Notes: generated from the letters alone by a model not told the origin. Shown: positions 17,113-26,689, counted from the first letter of the stretch. The stretch is DNA of 45,774 bases from an uncultured Bacilli bacterium (GCA_934096315.1 CAKOLT010000005.1:1-45774), one strand, 5' to 3'. Program-made: numbers and translations.

Positions 17113-17572
17113 ATAGTTCCGTTTTATCTAACTCTTCTGTAAGATCCATCTGAGCTTCCAGAAGACTTTTAAGTTTACTTTTATATACAGTTAAATTCTT
17201 TTTCATAGTCATAGTTTTATACTCTATTTTCTCAGCTTCTACTAGTGCCTCATGTACTATACTAGTAGCATTTTTCTTAGCTTCATCTATTATCTGCTGA
17301 CTCTCTTTTTTAGAGGCATTAATAATCTTATCTGCTGTTTCTTGAAGTACTAAAACAGCCTTAGATATCTTATCCTCATCATTATGATTAGAAACATTAT
17401 TATTAGTATTAGTAGTAATACCCTCTTTAATCTTATCATTTAATTTTTCTATCATTACTGCATAATCTCTATTTTCTGTATTTAATCTCTCTAACCTCTT
17501 GATAACTATATCGATGAATCTATTAACTTCATCTATATCATATCCATTAGAAACAACATTAAATCTCTTCAT
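17111..17572 (-). CDS. divIVA: DivIVA-like septum/polarity protein
   Basis: 153 residues. The N-terminus KRFNVVSNGYDIDEVNRFIDIV matches the DivIVA lipid-binding head (F and the GYD..EV pattern), followed by two coiled-coil stretches (about residues 28-55 and 70-140) with an Asn-rich hinge between. DivIVA binds curved membrane at septum and poles and recruits partners. It begins 18 nt after the sepF stop with an AGGTGA ribosome site; the sepF-divIVA order is usual in Firmicutes. It could also be the related GpsB/DivIVA-domain protein, but length and position favour DivIVA. Confidence 0.87.
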   Translation of the reverse strand: MKRFNVVSNGYDIDEVNRFIDIVIKRLERLNTENRDYAVMIEKLNDKIKEGITTNTNNNVSNHNDEDKISKAVLVLQETADKIINASKKESQQIIDEAKKNATSIVHEALVEAEKIEYKTMTMKKNLTVYKSKLKSLLEAQMDLTEELDKTEL

Positions 17573-17589
17573 AGATTCACCTCACTCTA

Positions 17590-17973
17590 TTACCAATCAA
17601 GCCCATTATCTTCTTCTTTACTAATTTTATCTTCTTCAGTTATACTACCTTCAACATCCACATTTTTAGGAGTACAAAGAAATATACCTCCGCCTATTTT
17701 TTGAAGATCTCCTCCAATTGCATAAACGGTACCACTAAGAAAATCAACTATTCTCTTTGCTTGATCTGGAGTAACCCTCTTCATATTCACAACAACAGTA
17801 TTTCTCTTCTTTAAATGGTCTGCTATTTGCGAACTCTCCGAAAATGCACGAGGTTCTAATAAAATCATTTTACCAGTATTACTGATATTAGTTTTATCAG
17901 GTTCTTGATAATAATCTTCATCTTTTATATCTTCTTCCTCAACTAACATCTTCTTAATCTTATTTAAGGCCAT
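17590..17973 (-). CDS. sepF: Cell division protein SepF
   Basis: 127 residues. It starts with the amphipathic membrane helix (ALNKIKKMLVEEE), then an acidic linker, then the SepF core: MILLEPRAFSESSQIADHLKKRNTVVVNMK, DQAKRIVDFLSGTVYAIGGDLQKIG and IFLCTPKNV. SepF anchors FtsZ to the membrane and bundles filaments. Ribosome site GGAGG and a clean promoter lie upstream; divIVA follows in the same operon. Confidence 0.95.
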   Translation of the reverse strand: MALNKIKKMLVEEEDIKDEDYYQEPDKTNISNTGKMILLEPRAFSESSQIADHLKKRNTVVVNMKRVTPDQAKRIVDFLSGTVYAIGGDLQKIGGGIFLCTPKNVDVEGSITEEDKISKEEDNGLDW

Positions 17974-18005
17974 AACATACCTCCTATCTTTTTATTTATA
18001 TAATT

Positions 18006-18034
18006 ATTCTATCATACTTTAAAAATTATTACAA
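18006..18034 (-). promoter_or_regulatory. Promoter of sepF-divIVA
   Basis: -35 TTGTAA (18029-18034), 17-nt spacer, -10 TAGAAT (18006-18011), minus strand. Confidence 0.7.
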
Positions 18035-18083
18035 TAGATTTTATCTAATTTCAAAAAATATTTATTTCTATCTTATTTAATAA

Positions 18084-18542
18084 TTATCTACATACATTAT
18101 TTTGTCTATTATCTACACCATCTTTAAAATCATTATTACTATATTCACAAATACTACTATTTTTATCTATTTTATAACTAAATTCTTTTGTACTGCAGTT
18201 AAATGTAACAGTAACAGTTGTATCATCTGGTACATTTTTATTATCAATTGGATTCTTTACTGAATTAGATATATAAGACTCATCTTTTAAAGTTTGCATG
18301 CTAACTTCAAATGTAGGATCACTAGCCCCTGGCGAACATTTTATATTAAACTTATTATCATATCTATTATCAGTAACATATAGTTTGCAAGCATTAGCAA
18401 TATTATTTAATAATTCATAATACTGATTAACCTTATGTTTTTCTCTTATATCTCCAATAACTGGTATAGTAATTGAAGTAATAAGAGCTAGTAATAATAT
18501 AGTAACTAGTAACTCTATTAAAGTAAAACCCTTATTATTCAT
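18084..18542 (-). CDS. Type IV prepilin-like protein (major pilin/ComGC type)
   Basis: 152 residues with a textbook prepilin N-terminus: MNNKG, then FTLIELLVTILLLALITSITIPVIGDI, Glu at +5 and Pro near +22. The remaining part has four Cys and looks like a small globular pilin head. Its start overlaps the end of the preceding membrane protein gene by 8 nt, so the two are translationally coupled. In Firmicutes such pilins (ComGC) build the transformation pilus, but no comG assembly genes are here, and the co-operonic SipW-type peptidase suggests a separate export system. Confidence 0.85.
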   Translation of the reverse strand: MNNKGFTLIELLVTILLLALITSITIPVIGDIREKHKVNQYYELLNNIANACKLYVTDNRYDNKFNIKCSPGASDPTFEVSMQTLKDESYISNSVKNPIDNKNVPDDTTVTVTFNCSTKEFSYKIDKNSSICEYSNNDFKDGVDNRQNNVCR

Positions 18543-20214
18543 CTAAACTACCACCTTCTGCATATATCTTAACTGTCCCAATAAATGCTTTAGACATCAT
18601 ATCATTTCCAATAGTTTCATAATCAGTCCATAGAATTAAATTTAATTCCACAAAAGACATAGGCTCTATTTTACCATCATAAATTATATAAGTAGTTTTA
18701 TCTATCTTTTTATTATCCTTTAATTCTGATCCTAACTTCCATACATTTTTATTTAAGAAGTCAGAGGATACCTCTCCATTAGCAGAAAACATATATTTTA
18801 TATATTTAGAATCTAAAGTAGTTTTATCAGATTCTTCAAGAACAACTCTATAAGATAACTCCTTACTAGAATTATTGTTAATAAGTAGGCTTCCACCCTT
18901 AACTTTATCAGTCTCTTCATCTTTTAAAGATTTTATGTCTCCATCACTATCATATAATACATTACCTTTATCTACTACTATTTTCTTATCATCATATGGA
19001 TCTATGTAAGTAACACTTTCAAACTCTCTAATTACTCTACCGTTTATAGTTCTATTAACAGTCTCTTTCTCATAATTATCTCCAACTGTCCTAATATCAT
19101 TATTACTATATTTAATATTGCTATTTTCTTTAACATATAAATTAACTCTACCATCAGGGTAGTCTACTATTGCATCCCCATTTGTTAAATATATTATTTT
19201 GCTACCATCACTAGTAACTCTTTCTTTAGATATATCTACATATCTACTAGACTCTACTGCAATAAATTTATTACCAGAAATAACTATACTATTACTTTTT
19301 CTAACAGAAATAGTATTACTACCCTGTTTTATAATAGCTCCTCCATCACTATAATAATCTATAATAATTCCATTATCATAAGTAATAGTTTTTATTATAT
19401 TACTAGAGTTATCATTAGGAAATGATAATTTACCATCTTCATATATAAAATCATTTTTATCTCTAACTAAATACTTAGTACCATCCTTTTCTATAATAGT
19501 AGTTCCATCAGTATAATAGGTAATAGAAATATCATCAATATTTTTCTTACTATCAAAATAACTGACTTTATTATCACTAATATAATTATTATTTATATCT
19601 TTACTATTTCTAACAAAAACATTTCCAATACGAGATTCTATATATGAAGAGCCATCACTAAAATGGTAAACCTTACCTTCAAAAATATTCTCTGTATTAA
19701 GAATAGTAACCTCTCTAACTTTAGCATCCTTATTTAATTTATTATCCTTAGAAATAGCATATCCTCCATTAGAAAGAGGAGCAAACCTTGTAACTTTATC
19801 TCCCATTATCCTAAGAGAAGTACCATCACTAAAAAATATTATCTTATAATCTTTATTGTCTACGACTTCTAGTGCCCATACCTCTCCATTTTTCTTAAAG
19901 TCTCCAGTATAGTATCTATTAAACATACCTTTAGCATAAGAATCAGTAACAGGTAGACCATTTAGATTAGTCATATTTTCCAAGCCCTCAAAAGATATAG
20001 AAAGAGGTTCGTAATTATTTTCTGTTATATCAGATTTATCTAATTTAAGTATATAAAAGCCAAGTAAGGAAAAAACAATTAAAAGAAGTAGTAATAATAC
20101 TAAAAATAATAATTTTCCATATCTTCTAAATAAAACAAATAATTTATTTTCTTCTTCTAAAACAATACGCTTATTCTCTTCATCATGCTCTCTTACCCAT
20201 AACTTCCTACTCAT
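18535..20214 (-). CDS. Type II membrane protein with repeated beta strands
   Basis: 559 residues, not assigned to a known family. A basic cytosolic start (residues 1-32) is followed by one membrane span (LLFLVLLLLLLIVFSLLGFYIL) and a large outside region. That region repeats short units with a (Y/F)xDGx(S/T)xI core (FFSDGTSLRIM, HFSDGSSYIES, YYTDGTTIIEK, YYSDGGAIIKQ, YLTNGDAIVDY, with NGI or similar between), about every 45-60 residues, suggesting a beta-propeller or beta-helix. A final domain (residues about 455-555) resembles an Ig/TasA-like sandwich. Middle gene of the sipW operon, 8 nt after the peptidase. Likely a surface scaffold; function unknown. Confidence 0.7.
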   Translation of the reverse strand: MSRKLWVREHDEENKRIVLEEENKLFVLFRRYGKLLFLVLLLLLLIVFSLLGFYILKLDKSDITENNYEPLSISFEGLENMTNLNGLPVTDSYAKGMFNRYYTGDFKKNGEVWALEVVDNKDYKIIFFSDGTSLRIMGDKVTRFAPLSNGGYAISKDNKLNKDAKVREVTILNTENIFEGKVYHFSDGSSYIESRIGNVFVRNSKDINNNYISDNKVSYFDSKKNIDDISITYYTDGTTIIEKDGTKYLVRDKNDFIYEDGKLSFPNDNSSNIIKTITYDNGIIIDYYSDGGAIIKQGSNTISVRKSNSIVISGNKFIAVESSRYVDISKERVTSDGSKIIYLTNGDAIVDYPDGRVNLYVKENSNIKYSNNDIRTVGDNYEKETVNRTINGRVIREFESVTYIDPYDDKKIVVDKGNVLYDSDGDIKSLKDEETDKVKGGSLLINNNSSKELSYRVVLEESDKTTLDSKYIKYMFSANGEVSSDFLNKNVWKLGSELKDNKKIDKTTYIIYDGKIEPMSFVELNLILWTDYETIGNDMMSKAFIGTVKIYAEGGSLDE

Positions 20215-20222
20215 TATTTCAC

Positions 20223-20849
20223 CTACTTTTTCTTAACTTTTTTAACTGCTTTTCTCCCAACTTTCATAATATCAAAGGATAATATTGCTAGGCAAGGTAT
20301 AAGTACTGCTACAATCCAACCACCACTAGTAGCTAGTAAATCTTGTAAATAACCTAACTTAGGTATTCTTATAATAACCTTACCAAATATATTATCTTGT
20401 TTACAAAGATACATATCTGCAGTATTATTGTTATCTCCCCTTGTTCTAAAACTATATTTCTTTGTTGCATCGTCATAAAATATTTCTTTAATTCTATGAG
20501 TAACTGTTATATCAGGCACTCTAGGATCCGAAGATTGAAACGTAATAACATCATCAACCTTTAAGTCAGATGGATCTACTGCCTTTGTAATAACTACGTC
20601 TTTAATATTAATATTAGGTATCATACTCCCCGTTAAAACTACATAAGCATTATACTTACTCGGAGTATCATCCCCTTTCATCTCTCTTATTTTATTACTA
20701 CATACATAAATTAATAAAGTAACTCCCACTAGTAAAAGCCAAATAAATAACGCATAAGATATAACCCCTAAAATAAATTTAAATGGGTTATCTTTTTTTC
20801 TAATAATTTTAACTTTATAATGCTTAACATTAATGTTACCATTCTCCAT
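20223..20849 (-). CDS. sipW: SipW-type signal peptidase I
   Basis: 208 residues. One N-terminal span (about 27-50), the catalytic Ser75 in VLTGSMIPNI, the ER/archaeal-type His118 in VTHRI in place of the Lys of usual bacterial enzymes, and Asp139 in TRGDNN; a C-terminal span (about 175-192) follows. Ser/His signal peptidases of this type process TasA/camelysin-like fibre proteins in Bacillus. It leads an operon with a repeat-bearing membrane protein and a prepilin. Candidate clients within this window are the proteins at 8497-9900 and 36215-37801, which begin with one hydrophobic segment and a TasA-like beta region; this link is inference. Confidence 0.9.
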   Translation of the reverse strand: MENGNINVKHYKVKIIRKKDNPFKFILGVISYALFIWLLLVGVTLLIYVCSNKIREMKGDDTPSKYNAYVVLTGSMIPNINIKDVVITKAVDPSDLKVDDVITFQSSDPRVPDITVTHRIKEIFYDDATKKYSFRTRGDNNNTADMYLCKQDNIFGKVIIRIPKLGYLQDLLATSGGWIVAVLIPCLAILSFDIMKVGRKAVKKVKKK

Positions 20850-20884
20850 AGTCTTAACTCCTTATCATTCTATTTATATAACTT

Positions 20885-20913
20885 ATTCTACCATATTTCA
20901 CTTATTAATACAA
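20885..20913 (-). promoter_or_regulatory. Promoter of sipW operon
   Basis: -35 TTGTAT (20908-20913), 17-nt spacer, extended-type -10 (TGG)TAGAAT (20885-20890), minus strand. Confidence 0.7.
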
Positions 20914-20974
20914 TATCTTTTTAATTAAAATTTTATAATCCTTTAATTTATTATCTTTAGAGATATTTTATAAT

Positions 20975-21021
20975 AAAAAAAACTGATAAAACATTAATAC
21001 TTAAAGAAACATTTTTATCAG
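20975..21021 (-). terminator. Terminator after CYTH gene
   Basis: CTGATAAAA (minus, 21013-21021) pairs with TTTTATCAG (20983-20991), followed by eight T on the minus strand; loop of about 21 nt. Confidence 0.7.
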
Positions 21022-21090
21022 CCTTTATTTTAAAATTTATATTTACTTCCATATTTTAGAAATATATAATACGGTTTTTAAATGATAATT

Positions 21091-21675
21091 TTATAATCTT
21101 TTTGTTAATACATCTTTTAATATCATTTCAGCTTTTTTTACAAAAAAATTGGATTTATCTATAGAAAGATTATATTTACATAGTTCTCTCTTTAATTCAT
21201 TCACACTTTTATATTCTTTTTTAATATATTCACATTTTGATTCCATCTCTATAAAAATATACTTATTATTAACTAATTGAACAACTAATTCAGTATTGTT
21301 ATTTGCAAATACTATACAGTCATCAAATATATTAAATAATTCTTTATATTTAATGGTTTTCATAAATTGAATAGCTTTATCTACATCTATAATTGGACAT
21401 TTTACCTTTCCCTGTTCTATTATATCTCCATTTACATCTATTTTTTTATACTTATATAATAGTTCTTTTTCAATGCCAACAACATCTCTAACTAAAACGC
21501 AATTTTTTAATATATCTAGATTATTCATTTTTAATATATCAATTTCACTATTTACTAAATACACATCATTTACTGTATATCTTTCCTTTTCCTGAAAGCC
21601 ATTAGCATATAATTCTTTTTTTAAACTATCATAATCAGTTTTGACTAATACTGTTATTTCTGTTTCCATTTGCAT
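21091..21675 (-). CDS. CYTH-like domain protein
   Basis: 194 residues beginning METEITVLVKTDYDSLKKEL and containing CVLVRD, YKYKKID and FIEMESK strands, which fit the CYTH (adenylate cyclase IV / thiamine-triphosphatase) tunnel fold. The signature ExExK is imperfect: ETEIT lacks the final Lys. Real CYTH enzymes act on triphosphates; activity is therefore uncertain. It follows tyrS by 26 nt and shares its transcript, so it is probably under the same T-box control. Start may be the first ATG or the ATG at 21668-21670 (residue 3). Confidence 0.6.
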   Translation of the reverse strand: MQMETEITVLVKTDYDSLKKELYANGFQEKERYTVNDVYLVNSEIDILKMNNLDILKNCVLVRDVVGIEKELLYKYKKIDVNGDIIEQGKVKCPIIDVDKAIQFMKTIKYKELFNIFDDCIVFANNNTELVVQLVNNKYIFIEMESKCEYIKKEYKSVNELKRELCKYNLSIDKSNFFVKKAEMILKDVLTKRL

Positions 21676-21701
21676 TAGATAAATACCTTAACAATCCGTT
21701 A

Positions 21702-22898
21702 TTACTTTATAACAATTTTTTTAAATTGTTTCTTTCCTTTCTGAATAACCAATTCATTATTGTTAAAACTTCTAATAGTAATAATAGAATCAGTATCACT
21801 TGCTTTTATACCATTTAAACTTATTCCATTTTGCTGTATCATTCTTTTTCCTTCAGATTTAGATGAAACCATACCAGATTTTACTAGTAAATCAGTTAAA
21901 AGAATTCCATCATTTATTAAATTATGATCGACATTAAATATCTCTATATTCTCTGGAATTCCACCTTTTGCAACGGTATTATATCTTTCCTCAGCATCAT
22001 TAATATATTCTTCACCATGATACATTTTAATAATTTCCTCAGCATATTTTTTATGAGCTAAAATTATATCTTCATCAATTATTTTTTTAACATCATCTAA
22101 ATTAACATCTGTAGTCAACTTAAAATATTCAAATAATATATTATCTGGTATCTTCATTGCCTTTTCATACATTATACTAGCTGGCTCATCAATACCAATA
22201 TAATTATCTAGTGATTTAGACATCTTTTCTTTACCATCTAATCCAACAAGTAATGGTAAAACAATTACATCTTGTGATTTTTGACCATAATCTTTTTGAA
22301 GCTCGCGACCTACTAATAAATTAAAGGTTTGATCTGTACCTCCAATTTCTATATCCGCATTTAAAGCAACAGAATCATATCCTTGCATAAGTGGATACAT
22401 AAACTCGTGGACTCCAATTGGAACATTATTTTTAAATCTATTTGCAAAATCATCTCTTTCAAGAATTCTAGCTACTGTATATTTTCCAGTTAACTCTAAC
22501 ACATCATTAAAATTCATTTTTGATAACCATTCACTATTATAAACAATCTTAGTTTTTGATGGATCTAAAATTTTGGTAACTTGCTTAAAATATGTTTCAC
22601 CACTTTTTCTTGTTTCTGCAAATGTAAGGGCTGGTCTTGTTTTACTTCTCCCAGATGGATCACCAATCATGGCAGTAAAATCTCCTATTACAAAAACTAT
22701 TTCATGTCCTAAGTCTTGTAAATCTTTTAATAATCTTAATGAAACTGTGTGTCCTAAATGTAAATCAGGCCTTGATGGATCAGCACCAAATTTTACTATT
22801 AACTTTTTATCACTTTTAAGTTTTTCTCTTAAAGAGTCTTCATTAAAGATCTGGACTCCCCTTCTAATTATTAATTCAATTTTCTCTTCCTTTGTCAT
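21702..22898 (-). CDS. tyrS: Tyrosyl-tRNA synthetase
   Basis: 398 residues, class I. KFGADPSRPDLHLGHTVSL holds the HIGH-type HLGH signature, KEKMSKSLDN is the KMSKS loop, and the last 70 residues are an S4-like RNA-binding domain (LLTDLLVKSGMVSSKSEGKRMI). The sequence type (PSRPDLHLGH) is the TyrZ-like form rather than the TyrS of B. subtilis. It charges tRNA-Tyr and is regulated by the upstream T-box leader. Confidence 0.96.
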   Translation of the reverse strand: MTKEEKIELIIRRGVQIFNEDSLREKLKSDKKLIVKFGADPSRPDLHLGHTVSLRLLKDLQDLGHEIVFVIGDFTAMIGDPSGRSKTRPALTFAETRKSGETYFKQVTKILDPSKTKIVYNSEWLSKMNFNDVLELTGKYTVARILERDDFANRFKNNVPIGVHEFMYPLMQGYDSVALNADIEIGGTDQTFNLLVGRELQKDYGQKSQDVIVLPLLVGLDGKEKMSKSLDNYIGIDEPASIMYEKAMKIPDNILFEYFKLTTDVNLDDVKKIIDEDIILAHKKYAEEIIKMYHGEEYINDAEERYNTVAKGGIPENIEIFNVDHNLINDGILLTDLLVKSGMVSSKSEGKRMIQQNGISLNGIKASDTDSIITIRSFNNNELVIQKGKKQFKKIVIK

Positions 22899-22917
22899 TT
22901 TTTTTCCTCTCTTTCAT

Positions 22918-23132
22918 AAAAAAACACGAATAATATCTCTTAAAGGACGAAATATTATCCGTGGTACCACCTTATTTCTTGTTATTACAAGCACTTATTC
23001 TTTTAACGGAGTTACCCGATTAAGTTCATAACATTGTAATTCATTTATACATTTTTGTTTATTTTCACCAAACATAAACTCTCTATAAAAAAATATATAA
23101 ACTACTAATTGCTAATCATCACTTAATGACAT
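22918..23132 (-). promoter_or_regulatory. Tyr-specific T-box riboswitch leader
   Basis: The minus strand carries the T-box core AGGTGGTACCACGG (22959-22972), a terminator (GATAATATTTC / GAGATATTATTC stem with a following T run, 22918-22960), and a Stem I region upstream. A TAC codon at 23036-23038, followed by A, in a GAATTACAA loop is the probable specifier for tRNA-Tyr. Uncharged tRNA-Tyr would stabilise the antiterminator and allow tyrS and the CYTH gene to be transcribed. A -10 TATAAT lies at 23139-23144. Confidence 0.92.
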
Positions 23133-23163
23133 ATGTATATTATATCACACATTTTATAAATTT

Positions 23164-23195
23164 CAAAATAAAAAGTGATGTACAAAATACACCAC
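23164..23195 (-). terminator. Terminator of uvrA
   Basis: GTGGTGT / ACATCAC stem on the minus strand (one G-U pair), 7-nt loop ATTTTGT, then TTTTTATTTT. Confidence 0.75.
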
Positions 23196-23216
23196 ATAAT
23201 AATTATTATAAAAACA

Positions 23217-26027
23217 TTATAATATCTTCTTCAAAAATTCTCCAGTATAACTATTTTCTACCTTACATATTTCTTCAGGTGTTCCAGTAGCAATAACTTC
23301 TCCTCCGTTATTTCCACCTTCTGGACCTAAATCTATAATATAATCAGCAACTTTAATAACATCTAAATTATGTTCTATAACTACTACAGTATCTCCATTA
23401 TCTACTATTCTATTTAGAATATTTAATAATCTTTTAATATCATGAGTATGTAGTCCTGTTGTTGGTTCATCTAAAATAAATAAACTTTTACCAGTAGGTT
23501 TCTTTTGAAGTTCTTTAGCTAGTTTTACTCTAGCAGCTTCTCCACCTGATAATGTTGGAGCACTTTGACCTAGTTTAACATAACCTAGTCCTACTTCTTC
23601 AAGTACTTTTAGTTTATTATATACTTTAGGATGGTTAGCAAAGAATTCCATTGCCTCACTAACTCTAAGTTCTAAAACATCATATATATTCTTACCCTTA
23701 TATTTAATATCTAATGTCTCTGTATTATATCTAGTACCATGACATACTTCACAAGGAACATAAACATCAGGTAGAAAATGCATTTCTATCTTCTTAACAC
23801 CATCACCACAGCATGCTTCACATCTTCCCCCTTTAACATTAAAAGAAAATCTTCCTTTAGTGTATCCTCTAATTTTAGATTCTTTAGTCTCAGTAAATAT
23901 ATCTCTTATATCATCAAATACTCCAGTATATGTAGCAGGATTACTTCTAGGAGTCCTACCTATTGGATCCTGTGATATATCAATTACTTTATCTATATTA
24001 TCTAGTCCCTCAATCTTTTTGCAGCATCCCACTTTAAACTTACTATTATACAAATTAACAGATAAAGACTTATATAATATTTCATTAACTAAACTACTTT
24101 TACCACTACCACTTACCCCGGTAACACAAATAAATTTACCTAAAGGAAATGTAACATTAATATTTTTTAAATTATGTTCACGAGCTCCCTTTATAACTAA
24201 CTTCTTCCCATTACCCTTTCTCCTTGCCTTTGGAGTCTCTATATATAACTGTCCGGTTAAGTATTTACCAGTTAAACTATTTTTATTCTTCATAACTTCT
24301 TCAACAGTACCACATGCTACTACTTCTCCCCCATTTTCCCCAGCATAAGGACCTATATCAATTAAGTAATCACTTCTAAGCATTGTATCTGTATCATGTT
24401 CTACTACTATTAAAGAGTTACCCAAATCTCTCATTTCTAATAGAGAATTAATTAATTTCTCATTATCTCTTTGATGAAGTCCAATACTAGGTTCATCTAA
24501 AACATATAGAACTCCCGTTAATCTAGAACCAATCTGAGTAGCTAATCTAATTCTTTGAGCTTCCCCACCAGATAATGTAGAAGCTTCTCTACTTAATGTT
24601 AGATATTCTAATCCTACATTTATTAAAAAGTCAAGTCTAGATAATATCTCTTTAACTACTAAACTAGCTACTTCCTCCTGATGCTTAGTTAATTTAAGTT
24701 TTGATATAAAACTTCTTAATTCTATAATACTAAGGTTTGTTACTTCATATATATTTTTTTTATTTATAAGTACAGAAAGAACACCCTCTTTAAGTCTAGA
24801 ACCATGACATACAGGACACACATCCTGAGTCATAAAGTTTTCTATCCAATCTCTAATCCAAGTACTCTTAGTCTCTACATATCTTCTCTCTAAATTAGTA
24901 ATAACACCCTCAAAAGTTCCTTTAATAGTTCTAGAACCCCCATTTTTAGATGTATACTTATATTCAAATACATGGTCTGTACCATATAGAATAATATTTA
25001 ATTTATCTTTAGAAATATTTTTAACCGGAGCATCCATATCTATATCATAAAAATTACATACTTCTCTTAATCTAGTATATATAATATTTGCTTCCTCTTC
25101 AGTGTTAACGACTACTATAGCACCCTCATTAAGTGATAAGTTTTTATCAGGAATAATTAAATCAGGATCTATCTTATAAGTAACTCCGAGTCCCTTACAA
25201 CAATCACATGCTCCATATGGGGCATTAAAAGAAAATATTCTAGGTTCTAGTTCTAGTAGTGAATAATCACATAGTGGACAAGAAAAATTTTCTGAAAGAA
25301 CTATTTCCTCTTTTCCAACCACGTCAATAACTACTTTTCCTGAAGATAAATTACAAGCAGTCTCTAAAGCCTCATATAACCTACTAGAGATACTCTCTTT
25401 AATAATTAGTCTATCAATTACTACAGAAATATTATGTTTTTTATTCTTTTCCAAACTAATATCATCAGATAAATTAATTATTTCACCATCTATTTTACAG
25501 CGAACATATCCATCTTTTAAAAGTTTATCTAATAACTCTTTATGTGTACCCTTTTCCCCTTTAACAACAGGAGACATAATCATTATCTTAGAGCCCTCAT
25601 CTATCTCCATAATCTTATTTCTCATCTCTTCAATACTCTGACTAGTTATAGGAATATGGTGATTGGGACAATGAGCAACTCCAACTCTTGCATAAAGAAG
25701 TCTTAAATAATCATATATCTCTGTAATAGTTCCTACTGTACTACGAGGATTTCTATTAGTAGTCTTTTGATCAATACTAATCGCAGGACTAAGCCCCTCA
25801 ATACTATCTACATCAGGTTTATCAGAATTACCTAAAAATTGTCTTGCATAAGCACTAAGACTCTCTATATATCTTCTTCTTCCCTCAGCATAAATGGTAT
25901 CAAATGCTAAACTACTCTTACCACTACCACTTACCCCAGTAATAACTACTAACTTATTTTTAGGAATATCTATATTAATATTTTTTAAATTGTTTTCTCT
26001 TGCTCCCTTAATAATTATTTTATCCAT
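23217..26027 (-). CDS. uvrA: Excinuclease ABC subunit A
   Basis: 936 residues from the ATG at 26025-26027 (MDKIIIKGARENNLKNINIDIP), chosen because AAAGGAAG lies 8 nt upstream; earlier GTG/ATG codons overlap that site. Two ABC ATPase halves: Walker A GVSGSGKSSLAFDT near residue 33 and GVSGSGKSSLVNEI near 640, signature LSGGEAQRIRLA and LSGGEAARVKLA, and UvrA-type Cys clusters CPLCDYSLL...CDCCKG and CEACCGDG...CEVCHGTRYN. UvrA scans DNA for damage in nucleotide excision repair with UvrB and UvrC. uvrB is not adjacent in this window. Confidence 0.97.
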   Translation of the reverse strand: MDKIIIKGARENNLKNINIDIPKNKLVVITGVSGSGKSSLAFDTIYAEGRRRYIESLSAYARQFLGNSDKPDVDSIEGLSPAISIDQKTTNRNPRSTVGTITEIYDYLRLLYARVGVAHCPNHHIPITSQSIEEMRNKIMEIDEGSKIMIMSPVVKGEKGTHKELLDKLLKDGYVRCKIDGEIINLSDDISLEKNKKHNISVVIDRLIIKESISSRLYEALETACNLSSGKVVIDVVGKEEIVLSENFSCPLCDYSLLELEPRIFSFNAPYGACDCCKGLGVTYKIDPDLIIPDKNLSLNEGAIVVVNTEEEANIIYTRLREVCNFYDIDMDAPVKNISKDKLNIILYGTDHVFEYKYTSKNGGSRTIKGTFEGVITNLERRYVETKSTWIRDWIENFMTQDVCPVCHGSRLKEGVLSVLINKKNIYEVTNLSIIELRSFISKLKLTKHQEEVASLVVKEILSRLDFLINVGLEYLTLSREASTLSGGEAQRIRLATQIGSRLTGVLYVLDEPSIGLHQRDNEKLINSLLEMRDLGNSLIVVEHDTDTMLRSDYLIDIGPYAGENGGEVVACGTVEEVMKNKNSLTGKYLTGQLYIETPKARRKGNGKKLVIKGAREHNLKNINVTFPLGKFICVTGVSGSGKSSLVNEILYKSLSVNLYNSKFKVGCCKKIEGLDNIDKVIDISQDPIGRTPRSNPATYTGVFDDIRDIFTETKESKIRGYTKGRFSFNVKGGRCEACCGDGVKKIEMHFLPDVYVPCEVCHGTRYNTETLDIKYKGKNIYDVLELRVSEAMEFFANHPKVYNKLKVLEEVGLGYVKLGQSAPTLSGGEAARVKLAKELQKKPTGKSLFILDEPTTGLHTHDIKRLLNILNRIVDNGDTVVVIEHNLDVIKVADYIIDLGPEGGNNGGEVIATGTPEEICKVENSYTGEFLKKIL

Positions 26028-26089
26028 ATACATCACTTCCTTTGGTCTAATATTATATCATATAATTATATTTTAGGTCTAAATAATTA

Positions 26090-26689
26090 TTAATTACCAT
26101 AAATTACTATATTTAAAGTTTTATCTTTAATTCTCTCCATAGCTTTATATACACCCTTAATACTTCGATTTAAACTAAATGCAACCTCTTCAGGACTTAG
26201 TCCCTCAAGTCTAAGGGATAGTACTTCAACCTCATAACTACTTAAATAATTAATTATCTTTTCTAAAAGTCTATTAACAGTATAATTCATAACTAACATA
26301 TCTTCTGGACTCTCTATATCTGATTTAATTAAATCCTTAACCTCGACAGAGGCAGTAATATTCTTATCTATAGATATAGCTTTCATAGTAATTAAGTTAT
26401 TACCCCTGTTTAAAGAATCAGATAATTTCATTAATTCTCTATCAACACATATATTTAAAAAAGTATAAAATAATGTTCCCGAACCTCCGATATATCCATT
26501 TACTGCCTCATTAAAACCAACTACCGCGGTAGAATATATCTCACTATAATCAATATTAAACTCCTTATGTTTAATCTTAAAACTCTTAACTTTACCACAT
26601 AATACTGGATTATACTTATCAAAAAGATCCTTATACGCTTCCTCATCACATTCCTGTGCTAAAAAAAGTAGTTCATAATCATTTAACAT
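26090..26689 (-). CDS. sigH: SigH-like RNA polymerase sigma factor
   Basis: 199 residues from ATG at 26687-26689, which has GGGGGATTATA upstream; the longer frame runs into rlmB. Residues 1-110 look like sigma region 2 (DEEAYKDLFDKYNPVLCGKV, YSEIYSTAVVGFNEAVNGY) and residues about 150-195 like region 4 with a helix-turn-helix (LSSYEVEVLSLRLEGLSPEEVAFSLNRSIKGVYKAMERIK). In B. subtilis, sigH lies downstream of mrnC and rlmB, so position supports the assignment. SigH drives competence/transition genes there. It overlaps rlmB by 1 nt (TAATG), so expression is coupled. Confidence 0.8.
   Translation of the reverse strand: MLNDYELLFLAQECDEEAYKDLFDKYNPVLCGKVKSFKIKHKEFNIDYSEIYSTAVVGFNEAVNGYIGGSGTLFYTFLNICVDRELMKLSDSLNRGNNLITMKAISIDKNITASVEVKDLIKSDIESPEDMLVMNYTVNRLLEKIINYLSSYEVEVLSLRLEGLSPEEVAFSLNRSIKGVYKAMERIKDKTLNIVIYGN

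Noticed and set aside
22573..23031. Plus-strand 152-codon frame
   Set aside because: It lies opposite tyrS and its T-box, which are strongly supported.
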